Shown here piece by piece: positions 7,679 to 15,127 of a DNA stretch of 16,290 nucleotides. The stretch comes from Candidatus Pacearchaeota archaeon. GTDB taxonomy: Archaea > Nanoarchaeota > Nanoarchaeia > Pacearchaeales > GW2011-AR1. The translations under genes and the position numbers were made by a program. The DNA is taken from the NCBI GenBank assembly GCA_002686195.1, contig NZAS01000159.1:1-16290 (forward strand), in the 5' to 3' direction. A model generated the notes under the pieces. That model had not been told where the DNA came from and searched no databases. It saw nothing but the letters and a program-made list of their open reading frames with translations. Numbering within the stretch: the stretch's first letter is position 1; every line of letters begins with the position of its first letter.

Positions 7679-8991
7679 CGTTAGTTGACAATTATATTCA
7701 AGACCAACAACAAGCAGAAAGCTGGGAAGCCGAAAAAGACTGGGTGGCCTATTCGGGCCCCATGTTTGATTCAGAAGAATATGTAGCAGCTATTCGACAA
7801 TTGTTGAGCGGATGGATGATTTTTGGACGACAAGGTCGTAATTTTGAACTTGAATTTCCTAAATTTTTAGGAAAAAGGCATGGTACATTAACAAATTCCG
7901 GAAGCTCTGCGAATCTTTTGATGGTTGCTGCAACTAAATCTAGAAGATTTTCGAAACAACTAAAAGATGGAGACAAGGTCATAACGCCAGTGGTGTGTTT
8001 TCCTACTACCATTAATCCTATTATTCAAAATAACCTAGAACCTGTTTTTGTAGACGTGGAGTTGCCAAGTTTAAATTTGGATTTAGATAAAGTGGAAAAA
8101 GCACTAAAAGAAGATCCGTCTATTAAAGCAATTATGTTTGCTCATGTTTTAGGCAACCCACCAGACATGGATCGTCTTATGGGTTTAATTCAAAAATATG
8201 ATTTGGTGTTTTTAGAGGACGCTTGTGATGCATTGGGTTCATATTATGATGGTAAAAAATTGGGATCTTATGGCGATATGTCAACATGTTCTTTTTTTCC
8301 TGCGCATCATATGACAATGGGAGAGGGCGGCTTTATTGCTACTGATAGCCAATTGACACGTACATTGTTGGCTAGTTTTCGAGATTGGGGAAGAGCATGT
8401 TACTGTAATTCTCTCAAACCTGGCAACGTGACAGGAGGAACCGCATGCGGTATGAGATTTAATAATTGGCTTCCCGGCATGCCAGATGCAGTCTACGATC
8501 ATCGATATGTCTTTGATGAGATCGGATATAACCTTAAACCATTGGATCTGCAGGCTACAATAGGCTTAAAACAGCTTGAAAAATTGCCTGAACTAGATGC
8601 TGCCAGGAGAAAAAACTGGAAGCGCCTACGCGGGATTTTTGAGCCATATGAAGAGTATTTCCACTTGCCAGTTGCAACAGAAAAATCCGATCCATGCTGG
8701 TTTGCCTTTTTGCTTACTATTAAGAAAAGCGCTCCTTTTACGCGCTTCGATATCGTTGATCATTTAGAAACAGCCAAGATTCAGACTCGATCTTATTTCT
8801 CTGGCAACATATTGGCTCATCCCGGGTATACTCAATTGGCTTATCCTTATGGAAACTTGTATGAAGCGTTTCCTATTGCTCAATTAGTAACCACTAATTC
8901 GTTTTTCTTGGGCACCTATATGGGACTAACAGAAGAAAAGTTGAACTATATTGAAAAAGTGGTGCACGAGTTTTTTAAGGGAGATAAATGA
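7651..8991 (+). CDS. E1-type PMP/[2Fe-2S] 4-keto-6-deoxyhexose 3-dehydrase (RfbH/AscC-like)
   Basis: A 446-residue DegT/DnrJ/EryC1-fold protein that is a dehydrase rather than an aminotransferase. At the PLP-lysine position the motif reads 'SFFPAHHMTMGEGG', with His219 replacing Lys, as in CDP-4-keto-6-deoxyglucose-3-dehydrase E1 (RfbH, AscC/DdhC). Cysteines that would bind the [2Fe-2S] cluster are visible at 192, 250, 252 and 266; the C-x57-C-x-C spacing matches E1 exactly, but the last gap is 13 residues instead of the classical 7. With a reductase partner (E3, not found here) it removes the C3 hydroxyl of a CDP- or other NDP-4-keto-6-deoxyhexose. The ATG lies 25 bases before the stop of the upstream epimerase, behind an AAGGA. 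The neighbouring RmlB-type dehydratase could make its 4-keto substrate. Function confident; nucleotide unknown. Confidence 0.88.
   Translation: MYSKLDQILTLVDNYIQDQQQAESWEAEKDWVAYSGPMFDSEEYVAAIRQLLSGWMIFGRQGRNFELEFPKFLGKRHGTLTNSGSSANLLMVAATKSRRFSKQLKDGDKVITPVVCFPTTINPIIQNNLEPVFVDVELPSLNLDLDKVEKALKEDPSIKAIMFAHVLGNPPDMDRLMGLIQKYDLVFLEDACDALGSYYDGKKLGSYGDMSTCSFFPAHHMTMGEGGFIATDSQLTRTLLASFRDWGRACYCNSLKPGNVTGGTACGMRFNNWLPGMPDAVYDHRYVFDEIGYNLKPLDLQATIGLKQLEKLPELDAARRKNWKRLRGIFEPYEEYFHLPVATEKSDPCWFAFLLTIKKSAPFTRFDIVDHLETAKIQTRSYFSGNILAHPGYTQLAYPYGNLYEAFPIAQLVTTNSFFLGTYMGLTEEKLNYIEKVVHEFFKGDK
8979..8983 (+). promoter_or_regulatory. Shine-Dalgarno for the 4,6-dehydratase
   Basis: GGGAG (in AAGGGAGA) is 4 bases before ATG 8988, inside the end of the E1 gene, and supports the ATGA-overlap start. 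Confidence 0.6.
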
Positions 8992-9938
8992 AAATCGTAT
9001 ATATCACGGGATGTTTAGGGTTTATGGGCTCTTATGCCACGCGCAGAGCATTAGAACGAGGCTGGCTTGTATATGGAATTGATAAGATAACGTATGCGGC
9101 CAATCCTGACTTGTTGGATGAATTCTACAAATATCCTAATTTTAAATTTAAAGAAATTGATTTGAAAGATTTAACTTATTTGTGTGACTGTGATTATGTG
9201 ATTAATTACGCGGCGGAATCTCATGTAGGAAACAGCATTATTCGTAGTGATGAATTTATGAGTAGCAATATTTTAGGAGTTAAGAATTTATTAGATTTAG
9301 TAAGGTTTAAGCCTGCGAATTGTAATGATGTTCCAATCTTTTTTCATATTAGTACCGACGAGGTATATGGGGATATTGAAACAGGAGAACATACGGAAAG
9401 CGATTTATTGAAACCTAGCAACCCATACTCAGCATCAAAAGCTGCGGCTGATATGCTTATTATAGCGTGGGCCCGCACATATGGAATACGCTATAATATT
9501 CTGCGACCTACTAACAATTATGGAATAGGACAATATCCTGAGAAGTTGATTCCTTTATCTGTCAAAAACTTATTAAGAAAGAAAAAGATAAAACTTCACA
9601 ATGGCGGAACACCCATACGAAATTGGTTACACGCCGACGACACATCCCGCGCCGTCATGACAATTATTGATGGTGGAAAAGTAAACGAAATTTACAATGT
9701 GGCCGGCGGTTTTGAGCAGTCCAATCGAGATACAATTAAGAAAATTATTGGCGCCTTTACAGGCATATCTGAAAATTGGGAAGGATATGTTGATTTATCA
9801 TTTGCTCGTGAAGGGCAAGATGTGCGTTACGCTTTAGATGATTCAAAATTGCGATCTCTTGGGTGGTATCCCAAAAAGATTTTTGATAAAGAAATTATTT
9901 CTATTGTAAATCACTATAAAGAAAATTTTATTTGGTAA
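8988..9938 (+). CDS. rmlB: NDP-glucose 4,6-dehydratase, RmlB type
   Basis: A 316-residue extended SDR that oxidises C4 and dehydrates C5-C6 of dTDP-glucose (or a related NDP-glucose) to the 4-keto-6-deoxy sugar. Seen: 'YITGCLGFMGS' for NAD, 'INYAAESHVGNSI', the RmlB-specific 'HISTDEVYGD' with catalytic Asp-Glu, 'NPYSASKAAAD' with the Tyr/Lys pair, and 'RPTNNYGIGQYPEKLIPL', which is diagnostic of RmlB over CDP-glucose dehydratase (RfbG). Length is slightly below the usual 340-360. No RmlA thymidylyltransferase or RfbF cytidylyltransferase gene is in the window, so activation of glucose 1-phosphate must come from elsewhere. The neighbouring E1 dehydrase family classically uses CDP sugars, so the nucleotide of this pathway is an open point. 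It overlaps the E1 gene by ATGA. Confidence 0.86.
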   Translation: MKIVYITGCLGFMGSYATRRALERGWLVYGIDKITYAANPDLLDEFYKYPNFKFKEIDLKDLTYLCDCDYVINYAAESHVGNSIIRSDEFMSSNILGVKNLLDLVRFKPANCNDVPIFFHISTDEVYGDIETGEHTESDLLKPSNPYSASKAAADMLIIAWARTYGIRYNILRPTNNYGIGQYPEKLIPLSVKNLLRKKKIKLHNGGTPIRNWLHADDTSRAVMTIIDGGKVNEIYNVAGGFEQSNRDTIKKIIGAFTGISENWEGYVDLSFAREGQDVRYALDDSKLRSLGWYPKKIFDKEIISIVNHYKENFIW

Positions 9939-9943
9939 AAAAA

Positions 9944-11569
9944 ATGTCACAAAAATGGTATGGAAATTTAGACGACAAGATCGCGGGTGTCCCAATTTTA
10001 GACACGCCGCCCCCATGGGAATGTTCGAACGCGTTACCAGAAGAACAATTGGCACAATTGGGTTCCATGGAAAACCAATACGGGACTACTAAGTTTGTAG
10101 ACGGTTTTACCGACTATGTTAAAGATGAAAGATTAAGCACACTGCTTAAAGATAAAAAAGTGTGTTTTGTTGGTCCATCTCCGCATTTGATTGGCGCCAA
10201 AATGGGCGCCCACATCGACAGTCATGATGTAGTCATTAGAGTTAATCAAACTCAAGCTGTCCCCCCTCATCGTTGGGAAGATTATGGCAAAAGAACTGAC
10301 ATATTAGTTAGTTGTTTAAATGCTCCGACTATAGCGGCTATATCTCAAAATTTAGAGTGGGTAAAAACTTTAAAGTTTATCTTATGCCCTTCTTTATCTA
10401 TGTGGGACGTAGATAAAGGAACCACATGGATAGATAAGTGGAATATTCCATGGCACAATGTTTGTGATGGTCATTTATTTAAAATTTACAAAGACGCAGG
10501 AACAACAGGGAATACTGGCTTATCTGGACTCAGCATACTTTTAAATTATGAGATAGAATTTCTTTATGTTACCGGTTTTTCTTTTTATAATTTTGGAAGA
10601 TTCGGAAATGTGTATTATGATGAATATAAAAAACCAAACGCCATGGCAAATGTTAATGGCGCCAACACTAAAGTATATAGGCACGATATACACGCGCTCG
10701 AGCCTCACTTAAAATATTTTAAAAGAATGATTGATGTTCATTATCCACAAAAGTTGAAGTTGGATTGCCTATTGGAAAATTATTATTTTTACACACAACC
10801 CAAATTACTTACCATTAAAGACGAAATGGATGAAAAGGGATATGTGGTCCTTAAAAATGCCATTGAGCCGCAGATTGCTCTCGCATATAAGAAGATAATA
10901 GTAGATTATTTTAAAGATACTCAAAATAAAGCTATTGGACAATTAGCAAAACCTGACGCCTTTAATGACAAAAAATTGTTTTTTCTTCATAAGCTATTTT
11001 CTACATATGCCATTATGGAACCATTAAGAACATTAACCAATAATAGGCTAATGTATTTACATCACTCTGACATCCATTATAATTTTAAAGCTTACGGCTA
11101 TCATGATGATACACAAGTAAGAGACATGAAGACTCCCCCACCTCAAGAATATAGTTTTATAGAGGGAGAATCTGACGTCCCTTATCGATGTTATAGTATA
11201 GCCATATATTTACAAGATCATAACGATGGTGGAGGTTTGACCGTTATAGAGGGAAGTCATAAAAATTCGAAAGGAAAAGGCTCTAACACGATTAGTGGCC
11301 GCGTTAGAATTCGAGAACAACAAGAGATTAATTTAGAATCTAGTCTAGGAGATGTTATAGTTTTTGATGCAAGACTATTTCATCATGGAAACGTTTCTAA
11401 GTGTAAAAATAGAGCGACTATATTTTTTAGAATGGGCGCCATTAATGTACATGGCATTAATCACGCCAAGGGCGCCGTTGAGCGCCAACAAAGACAGAAT
11501 TGTAGACGTAGCCCCTATTTGATGTCGCGTGAACTTACTAACACTTTAATAAAAAACAAATTAAGATAA
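9944..11569 (+). CDS. Fusion: GT29 sialyltransferase-like domain + phytanoyl-CoA dioxygenase-like domain
   Basis: A 541-residue two-domain protein. The N-terminal half resembles family GT29 sialyltransferases: an L-type sialylmotif at 72-101 (core 'CFVGPSPHL' and 'IDSHDVVIRVNQ'), an S-type motif at 187-213 ('GTTGNTGLSGLSILL', 'VTGF'), and a VS-like His-x-x-Glu around 247-253 ('HDIHALE'). The C-terminal half (about 291-500) resembles Fe(II)/2-oxoglutarate oxygenases of the PhyH family. It has an H-x-D pair at His387/Asp389 ('YGYHDDTQ'), 'GGGLTVIEGSHKNSKG', 'GDVIVFDARLFHHGN' with distal His480/481, and Arg490 for 2-oxoglutarate. It may therefore transfer a nonulosonic acid and hydroxylate the glycan or donor. 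I choose ATG 9944, five bases after the previous stop, over the in-frame TTG at 9932. NeuA- and NeuB-like genes lie downstream, in keeping with a CMP-sugar donor. Domain calls are good; the combined function is inferred. Confidence 0.8.
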   Translation: MSQKWYGNLDDKIAGVPILDTPPPWECSNALPEEQLAQLGSMENQYGTTKFVDGFTDYVKDERLSTLLKDKKVCFVGPSPHLIGAKMGAHIDSHDVVIRVNQTQAVPPHRWEDYGKRTDILVSCLNAPTIAAISQNLEWVKTLKFILCPSLSMWDVDKGTTWIDKWNIPWHNVCDGHLFKIYKDAGTTGNTGLSGLSILLNYEIEFLYVTGFSFYNFGRFGNVYYDEYKKPNAMANVNGANTKVYRHDIHALEPHLKYFKRMIDVHYPQKLKLDCLLENYYFYTQPKLLTIKDEMDEKGYVVLKNAIEPQIALAYKKIIVDYFKDTQNKAIGQLAKPDAFNDKKLFFLHKLFSTYAIMEPLRTLTNNRLMYLHHSDIHYNFKAYGYHDDTQVRDMKTPPPQEYSFIEGESDVPYRCYSIAIYLQDHNDGGGLTVIEGSHKNSKGKGSNTISGRVRIREQQEINLESSLGDVIVFDARLFHHGNVSKCKNRATIFFRMGAINVHGINHAKGAVERQQRQNCRRSPYLMSRELTNTLIKNKLR

Positions 11570-11626
11570 TACCGGAAATAAAAATTAATAATTTATCATA
11601 TAAGATAGCCGAAAAAGGAGAAATAA
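11570..11626 (+). other. Only sizeable intergenic gap, with strong Shine-Dalgarno
   Basis: A 57-base AT-rich spacer, the longest in the window. AAGGAG at 11615-11620, 6 bases before ATG 11627, is the best ribosome-binding site here. A TATAAGAT stretch (about 11600-11607) could act as a -10 element for an internal promoter, but I see no convincing -35 box at the right distance. No hairpin with a T-run is present, so no terminator is claimed. Confidence 0.5.
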
Positions 11627-13330
11627 ATGCTACAGAATACATTGCCACCACTGACAGATTTAATAAAATATTTTTCTCATAATAGCTTTAAAGGGATGCA
11701 AATTACTTTTATTAATATGCCTTTACGAGAGACCGCTGCTCCCAACGTACCCCCCGAAGGGCCGGGAATTTTAGCTGCGATAGTGCGACAGTGTGGCGCG
11801 CAGCCTTATATTCTTGATTTGAACGCCTATAGAATTAAAGATGAAATCGCAACGAAAAGAAATTTACCTAACGGCAGACACTTATCATACACAGAAGCAG
11901 AAGCTCTCATAGTTAAACATTTAAAAAGGACCGGTGATCAAGATGTTATCGCTTTTTCTGGAAAGATCACCACACTAAGATGGCAAGAAGAGATAGCAAA
12001 AATCGTAAGGAAACACCAGCCAGATTGTTTTTTAGTTACGGGAAACGGACTTGCAACAGAAATTAAGACAGGATTATTTAAGTGGATTCCAGAGCTTGAT
12101 GGTATTGGGCGCTCTGAAGGAGATGATATTATTCTTTTGATACTTAAAGATGCAAAAACAATCAAAGAGTTAGGCACCCGCAAGGCTACGCTTTCTGGGA
12201 AACTGAGCCCGTTCTACATAGGAGAAATTGGTGGTAAATCTCGTTTCTGTTATGAGGGCAATAGGCCGATGAATTTGGACGCTATTCCTTACGCTGCTTG
12301 GGACTTATTAGAGTCTGATCCATATGGACACAATGTATTAGAAGACTACATTAAAGTCCCGGTTTGGGGCATTGCAGCTAATAATAGCTCTGCTACACCG
12401 TTTGAGATGAAAAGAAGTTTGACTACGGTTAGTAGCCGGGGTTGTCCATATTCTTGTGCCTTCTGTTACAGAGGCGCCCAAGGAGAAAGAAACTACGGCA
12501 TGCGTTCCAGTGAACACATAGCACAACAAATAAAAGGGTATGTAGACAAGTATAGTCTAGATTTCATTGGCTTTCCAGACGACAATTTTGCAGTGGATAG
12601 AAGAAGAACTAAACAGATGGTACCGGTTTTTAAGGAATATGGGTTAGATGAAATTAGGTGGGGCACCCATACGCGAATGGATGAAGCTGATGATCGTATA
12701 TTTGATATGGCTGCCTCTGGTTGTGTTTATATTGGCTTTGGGGCCGAATCTGCGTCTGAACACACTTTAACAGTTATGAAGAAGGGAGGTTTCATTCTTA
12801 AAAATGGGTTGACACCAAAAAAGATTAACGGAAAGTTATATCAATTTCCAACTACCATGGTAACTGCTGTTGAAAATTGCAAAAAGGCTAATGTCCACGG
12901 CAATTGTACATGGATTATGGCTTTTCCTGGAGAAGAGCTAGAACATTTAAAAACTAGTGTTGCTTTTATTAAATGGCAACAAGAATTTTGGTCCGATAAT
13001 TTCACAGTGGGAACAACTGAATATGAAAATGCAGTAAAATCTGTTAATGCCACAATGTTTACCGCAACTGCATACCCGGGAACAGAAATGTGGCGTATGG
13101 TGAAGCCCCAACTGACAGAACACTTTGGTATAACATACAATGTGTTGGGGGAACCAGTTTGTGATGAAAATTTTCACAATTATGTGTTAGAATTGGATGA
13201 TGCGACAAAGGTATTAAATGATATACATGGCATGCCTGTAAACTTTGGAAACATGCCAATGGATGTTTTTTTGCAGGCGCGCCAGTATGTAGATTCGGGG
13301 CAAATAGAGAAAGTTCTGGATATGGAATGA
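11627..13330 (+). CDS. B12-binding-domain radical SAM protein
   Basis: A 567-residue radical SAM enzyme of the cobalamin-binding (class B methyltransferase/BchE-like) architecture. The N-terminal part starts with 'ITFINMPLRETAAPNVPPEGPGILAA' split over residues 26-51, the usual entry to the B12-like Rossmann domain, but the classical D-x-H-x-x-G cobalamin ligand motif is not visible. The radical SAM core has C-x3-C-x2-C at Cys273, 277 and 280 ('RGCPYSCAFCYRG'), then 'FPDDNFAVD' and 'FGAESASEHTL', typical core strands. These enzymes do C-methylation, ring formation or other radical chemistry on carbon centres. Between a GT29-like fusion and NeuA/NeuB-like genes it probably alters a sugar or a glycan substituent. 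It has its own strong ribosome site after the only clear gap. Family certain; reaction unknown. Confidence 0.87.
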   Translation: MLQNTLPPLTDLIKYFSHNSFKGMQITFINMPLRETAAPNVPPEGPGILAAIVRQCGAQPYILDLNAYRIKDEIATKRNLPNGRHLSYTEAEALIVKHLKRTGDQDVIAFSGKITTLRWQEEIAKIVRKHQPDCFLVTGNGLATEIKTGLFKWIPELDGIGRSEGDDIILLILKDAKTIKELGTRKATLSGKLSPFYIGEIGGKSRFCYEGNRPMNLDAIPYAAWDLLESDPYGHNVLEDYIKVPVWGIAANNSSATPFEMKRSLTTVSSRGCPYSCAFCYRGAQGERNYGMRSSEHIAQQIKGYVDKYSLDFIGFPDDNFAVDRRRTKQMVPVFKEYGLDEIRWGTHTRMDEADDRIFDMAASGCVYIGFGAESASEHTLTVMKKGGFILKNGLTPKKINGKLYQFPTTMVTAVENCKKANVHGNCTWIMAFPGEELEHLKTSVAFIKWQQEFWSDNFTVGTTEYENAVKSVNATMFTATAYPGTEMWRMVKPQLTEHFGITYNVLGEPVCDENFHNYVLELDDATKVLNDIHGMPVNFGNMPMDVFLQARQYVDSGQIEKVLDME

Positions 13331-14007
13331 GTTTTGAAAATTGTTACTTTTTAATTCCTGCGCGCAAAGGCTCAAAAGGATTTCCATTTAAAAACCGCAT
13401 GTTGTTTGAGCATGCAGCAAAAACAATACCCGAGGAATATAGAAAATTACTATATGTTTCGACCAATGACGAATTTATCAAAGAAAAAGCGGATTCTTTA
13501 AATATAAAGGTGGTGGAGCGACCTGAAGAGATCGCACAAGACACAACTTCTATGAAAGCAGTAATGAAGCATTTTGTTGACAGTCAACATATTGGTTGCA
13601 ATGCCACTATTATTATGTTATATTTAACTTATCCCGAAAGAACATGGGCCGATATTCAAACAATTTACAATTATTATTGTACACGCGCCGAAAAGTCTTT
13701 ACTTTGTTGCGAAGACGTGATAGAACATCCTTATTTAGCTTTTTATGAGAAAGAACACCAAAAAGCTACATTGGTAGTAGATCACGCTTTATATAGAAGG
13801 CAAGACTATCCTCAATGTATTAGATTGAGTATGTTTGTAGCTTGCTATAAAGTAGATATTATAGATGAGTTGCATGATTTAATGTTTGAACCAAATAGTG
13901 TATTTTACAAGCTTAATCATCATAAAATTGATGTGGACTACAGGGCGGATTTGGAAACGTTTCAAGCACTTCTTAACGAAAAGGATATTATAAATGTCAA
14001 AAGTTAA
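13327..14007 (+). CDS. CMP-nonulosonate (NeuA-like) cytidylyltransferase
   Basis: A 226-residue nucleotidyltransferase of the NeuA/KdsB fold that would activate an acidic sugar with CTP. The N-terminal 'IPARKGSKGFPFKN' (10-23) matches the CTP-binding IPAR-x-GSKG-x-x-x-KN motif. 'RPEEIAQD' and 'LYLTYPERTWADI' stand where NeuA has the LQPTSPLR region, with a divergent Tyr-Pro-Glu-Arg. 'KIDVDYRADLE' (200-210) holds the metal-binding Asp202/Asp204. The divergence in the sugar-binding loop suggests a substrate other than plain Neu5Ac. It overlaps the radical SAM gene by ATGA and the following NeuB by 14 bases, so the synthase and the activator are coupled. It would supply a CMP-sugar to the GT29-like transferase upstream. 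Confidence 0.86.
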   Translation: MSFENCYFLIPARKGSKGFPFKNRMLFEHAAKTIPEEYRKLLYVSTNDEFIKEKADSLNIKVVERPEEIAQDTTSMKAVMKHFVDSQHIGCNATIIMLYLTYPERTWADIQTIYNYYCTRAEKSLLCCEDVIEHPYLAFYEKEHQKATLVVDHALYRRQDYPQCIRLSMFVACYKVDIIDELHDLMFEPNSVFYKLNHHKIDVDYRADLETFQALLNEKDIINVKS

Positions 14008-14827
14008 AATAATAGCTGAGATAGGAATTAACCACAACGGAGACATTGATCTTGCTAAAAGGTTAATTGATCTCGCGGTAGTCGCGGGTTGTGATTATGT
14101 GAAGTTTCAGAAACGAACCCCCGACATCTGTGTCCCATCTGAGCAAAAAGAAAAAATTCGTTCTACACCGTGGGGAGAACTAAGATATATTGATTATAAA
14201 AAGAAAATTGAGTTTGAGAAAGAAGAATATGATGAGTTATATAAATATATAGAAGAAAAGCCGATCAAACTGTTTGCTTCGGTCTGGGATAAACCGTCAG
14301 CTGACTTTATGACGGTATATACCGACATCATGAAAATTGGCTCAGCATCTATCACCGATTTGGAATTATGTAAATATACCAGAGATAGGTGTAATACTTT
14401 GATTATTTCAACTGGGATGAGTACTGAAAGTGAGATTGAAAGATGTGTTCAGACATGTAGTCCGGATGTTATCATGCACACCAATTCAACCTATCCCTCT
14501 CCCCTTTCAGAATTAAATTTGAAGTATATAGAATATTTAAAAAACAAATGGAATGTTGATATCGGATATAGTGGTCATGAATACGGACTTGTTTCGACAT
14601 TTGCAGCAGTTGCCCTCGGCGCTATGTGGATCGAGCGCCATATCACATTAGATCAAAATATGTGGGGGAGCGATCAACAAGCCTCGGTAGGACCGACCGG
14701 AATTATTAAATTAGTGCGTGGTATTCGAAGTATAGAAGAGTCTTTGGGAACTGGCGGCCCCCGGGTGGTTTTATCGGGAGAGAAACTAAAAAGAAAATCT
14801 TTGAGAAAAGAAGAAGGGGAATCATGA
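13994..14827 (+). CDS. Short N-acetylneuraminate synthase-like enzyme, no SAF domain
   Basis: A 277-residue NeuB-family TIM barrel that would condense PEP with an aldose (ManNAc-like or related) to a nonulosonic acid. Canonical motifs: 'IAEIGINHNGD', 'DYVKFQKRTPD', 'LFASVWDKPSADF', 'MKIGSASITDLEL', 'IISTGMST', 'HTNSTYPSP', 'IGYSGHEYG', 'IERHITLDQNMWGSDQQAS'. It ends at 'KLKRKSLRKEEGES', which is where the C-terminal antifreeze-like (SAF) domain begins in full-length NeuB (about 340-350 residues). That domain closes the active site of the neighbouring subunit in classical NeuB dimers. The stop TGA at 14825-14827 is followed at once by the next gene, with no remnant of SAF coding downstream, so this looks like a natural short form rather than a frameshift. 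No NeuC-type epimerase is in the window. Confidence 0.88.
   Translation: MSKVKIIAEIGINHNGDIDLAKRLIDLAVVAGCDYVKFQKRTPDICVPSEQKEKIRSTPWGELRYIDYKKKIEFEKEEYDELYKYIEEKPIKLFASVWDKPSADFMTVYTDIMKIGSASITDLELCKYTRDRCNTLIISTGMSTESEIERCVQTCSPDVIMHTNSTYPSPLSELNLKYIEYLKNKWNVDIGYSGHEYGLVSTFAAVALGAMWIERHITLDQNMWGSDQQASVGPTGIIKLVRGIRSIEESLGTGGPRVVLSGEKLKRKSLRKEEGES
14814..14820 (+). promoter_or_regulatory. Shine-Dalgarno for the HAD gene
   Basis: AAGGGGA, 7 bases before ATG 14828. The ATG immediately follows the NeuB stop codon with no spacer. Confidence 0.6.
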
Positions 14828-15127
14828 ATGATTATATTTGTAGATATTGATGAAACGATTTGTGAATCGCCTGAAAATAGAGATTATGCTCAATCGGTTC
14901 CTGTGGAGTCAAATATTAAGAAAATCAATGACTTATATGATGAAGGAAATACAATAATATACTGGACTGCTCGAGGAACTGGTACTGGTATTAATTGGCA
15001 AAAGACTACGGAAAATCAATTTAAAGAATGGGGAGTAAGATATCATGAACTTCGTTTTGGGAAGCCGATTTATGATTTATTTATTGATGATAAAAATATA
15101 AATTCTGAAAGGTTTTTTAATGACTAA
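14828..15127 (+). CDS. Small HAD-superfamily phosphatase (capsule-cluster type)
   Basis: A 99-residue minimal HAD fold without a cap domain. All four motifs can be read: 'IFVDIDET' with Asp6 nucleophile and Asp8 acid/base, 'YWTARG' with Thr47, Lys79 in 'RFGKPIYD', and Asp87-Asp88 in 'LFIDDKN'. It resembles the small BcbF-like phosphatases found in capsule and LPS loci, and by analogy with KdsC or KDN-9-phosphate phosphatase it could remove a phosphate from a sugar acid. Its start abuts the NeuB stop, so a role on the NeuB product is attractive, but it could equally serve the kinase/cyclase branch. It overlaps the following gene by 8 bases. Fold very likely, substrate unknown. Confidence 0.8.
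   Translation: MIIFVDIDETICESPENRDYAQSVPVESNIKKINDLYDEGNTIIYWTARGTGTGINWQKTTENQFKEWGVRYHELRFGKPIYDLFIDDKNINSERFFND

Noticed and set aside
7651..8991. PLP sugar aminotransferase
   Set aside because: The catalytic lysine is replaced by histidine and iron-sulfur cysteines are present, so it is an E1-type dehydrase. The cysteines also argue against ColD.
11570..11626. Rho-independent terminator or definite promoter in the gap
   Set aside because: No GC-rich stem followed by a T-run, and no -35 box at proper spacing from the TATAAGAT stretch.
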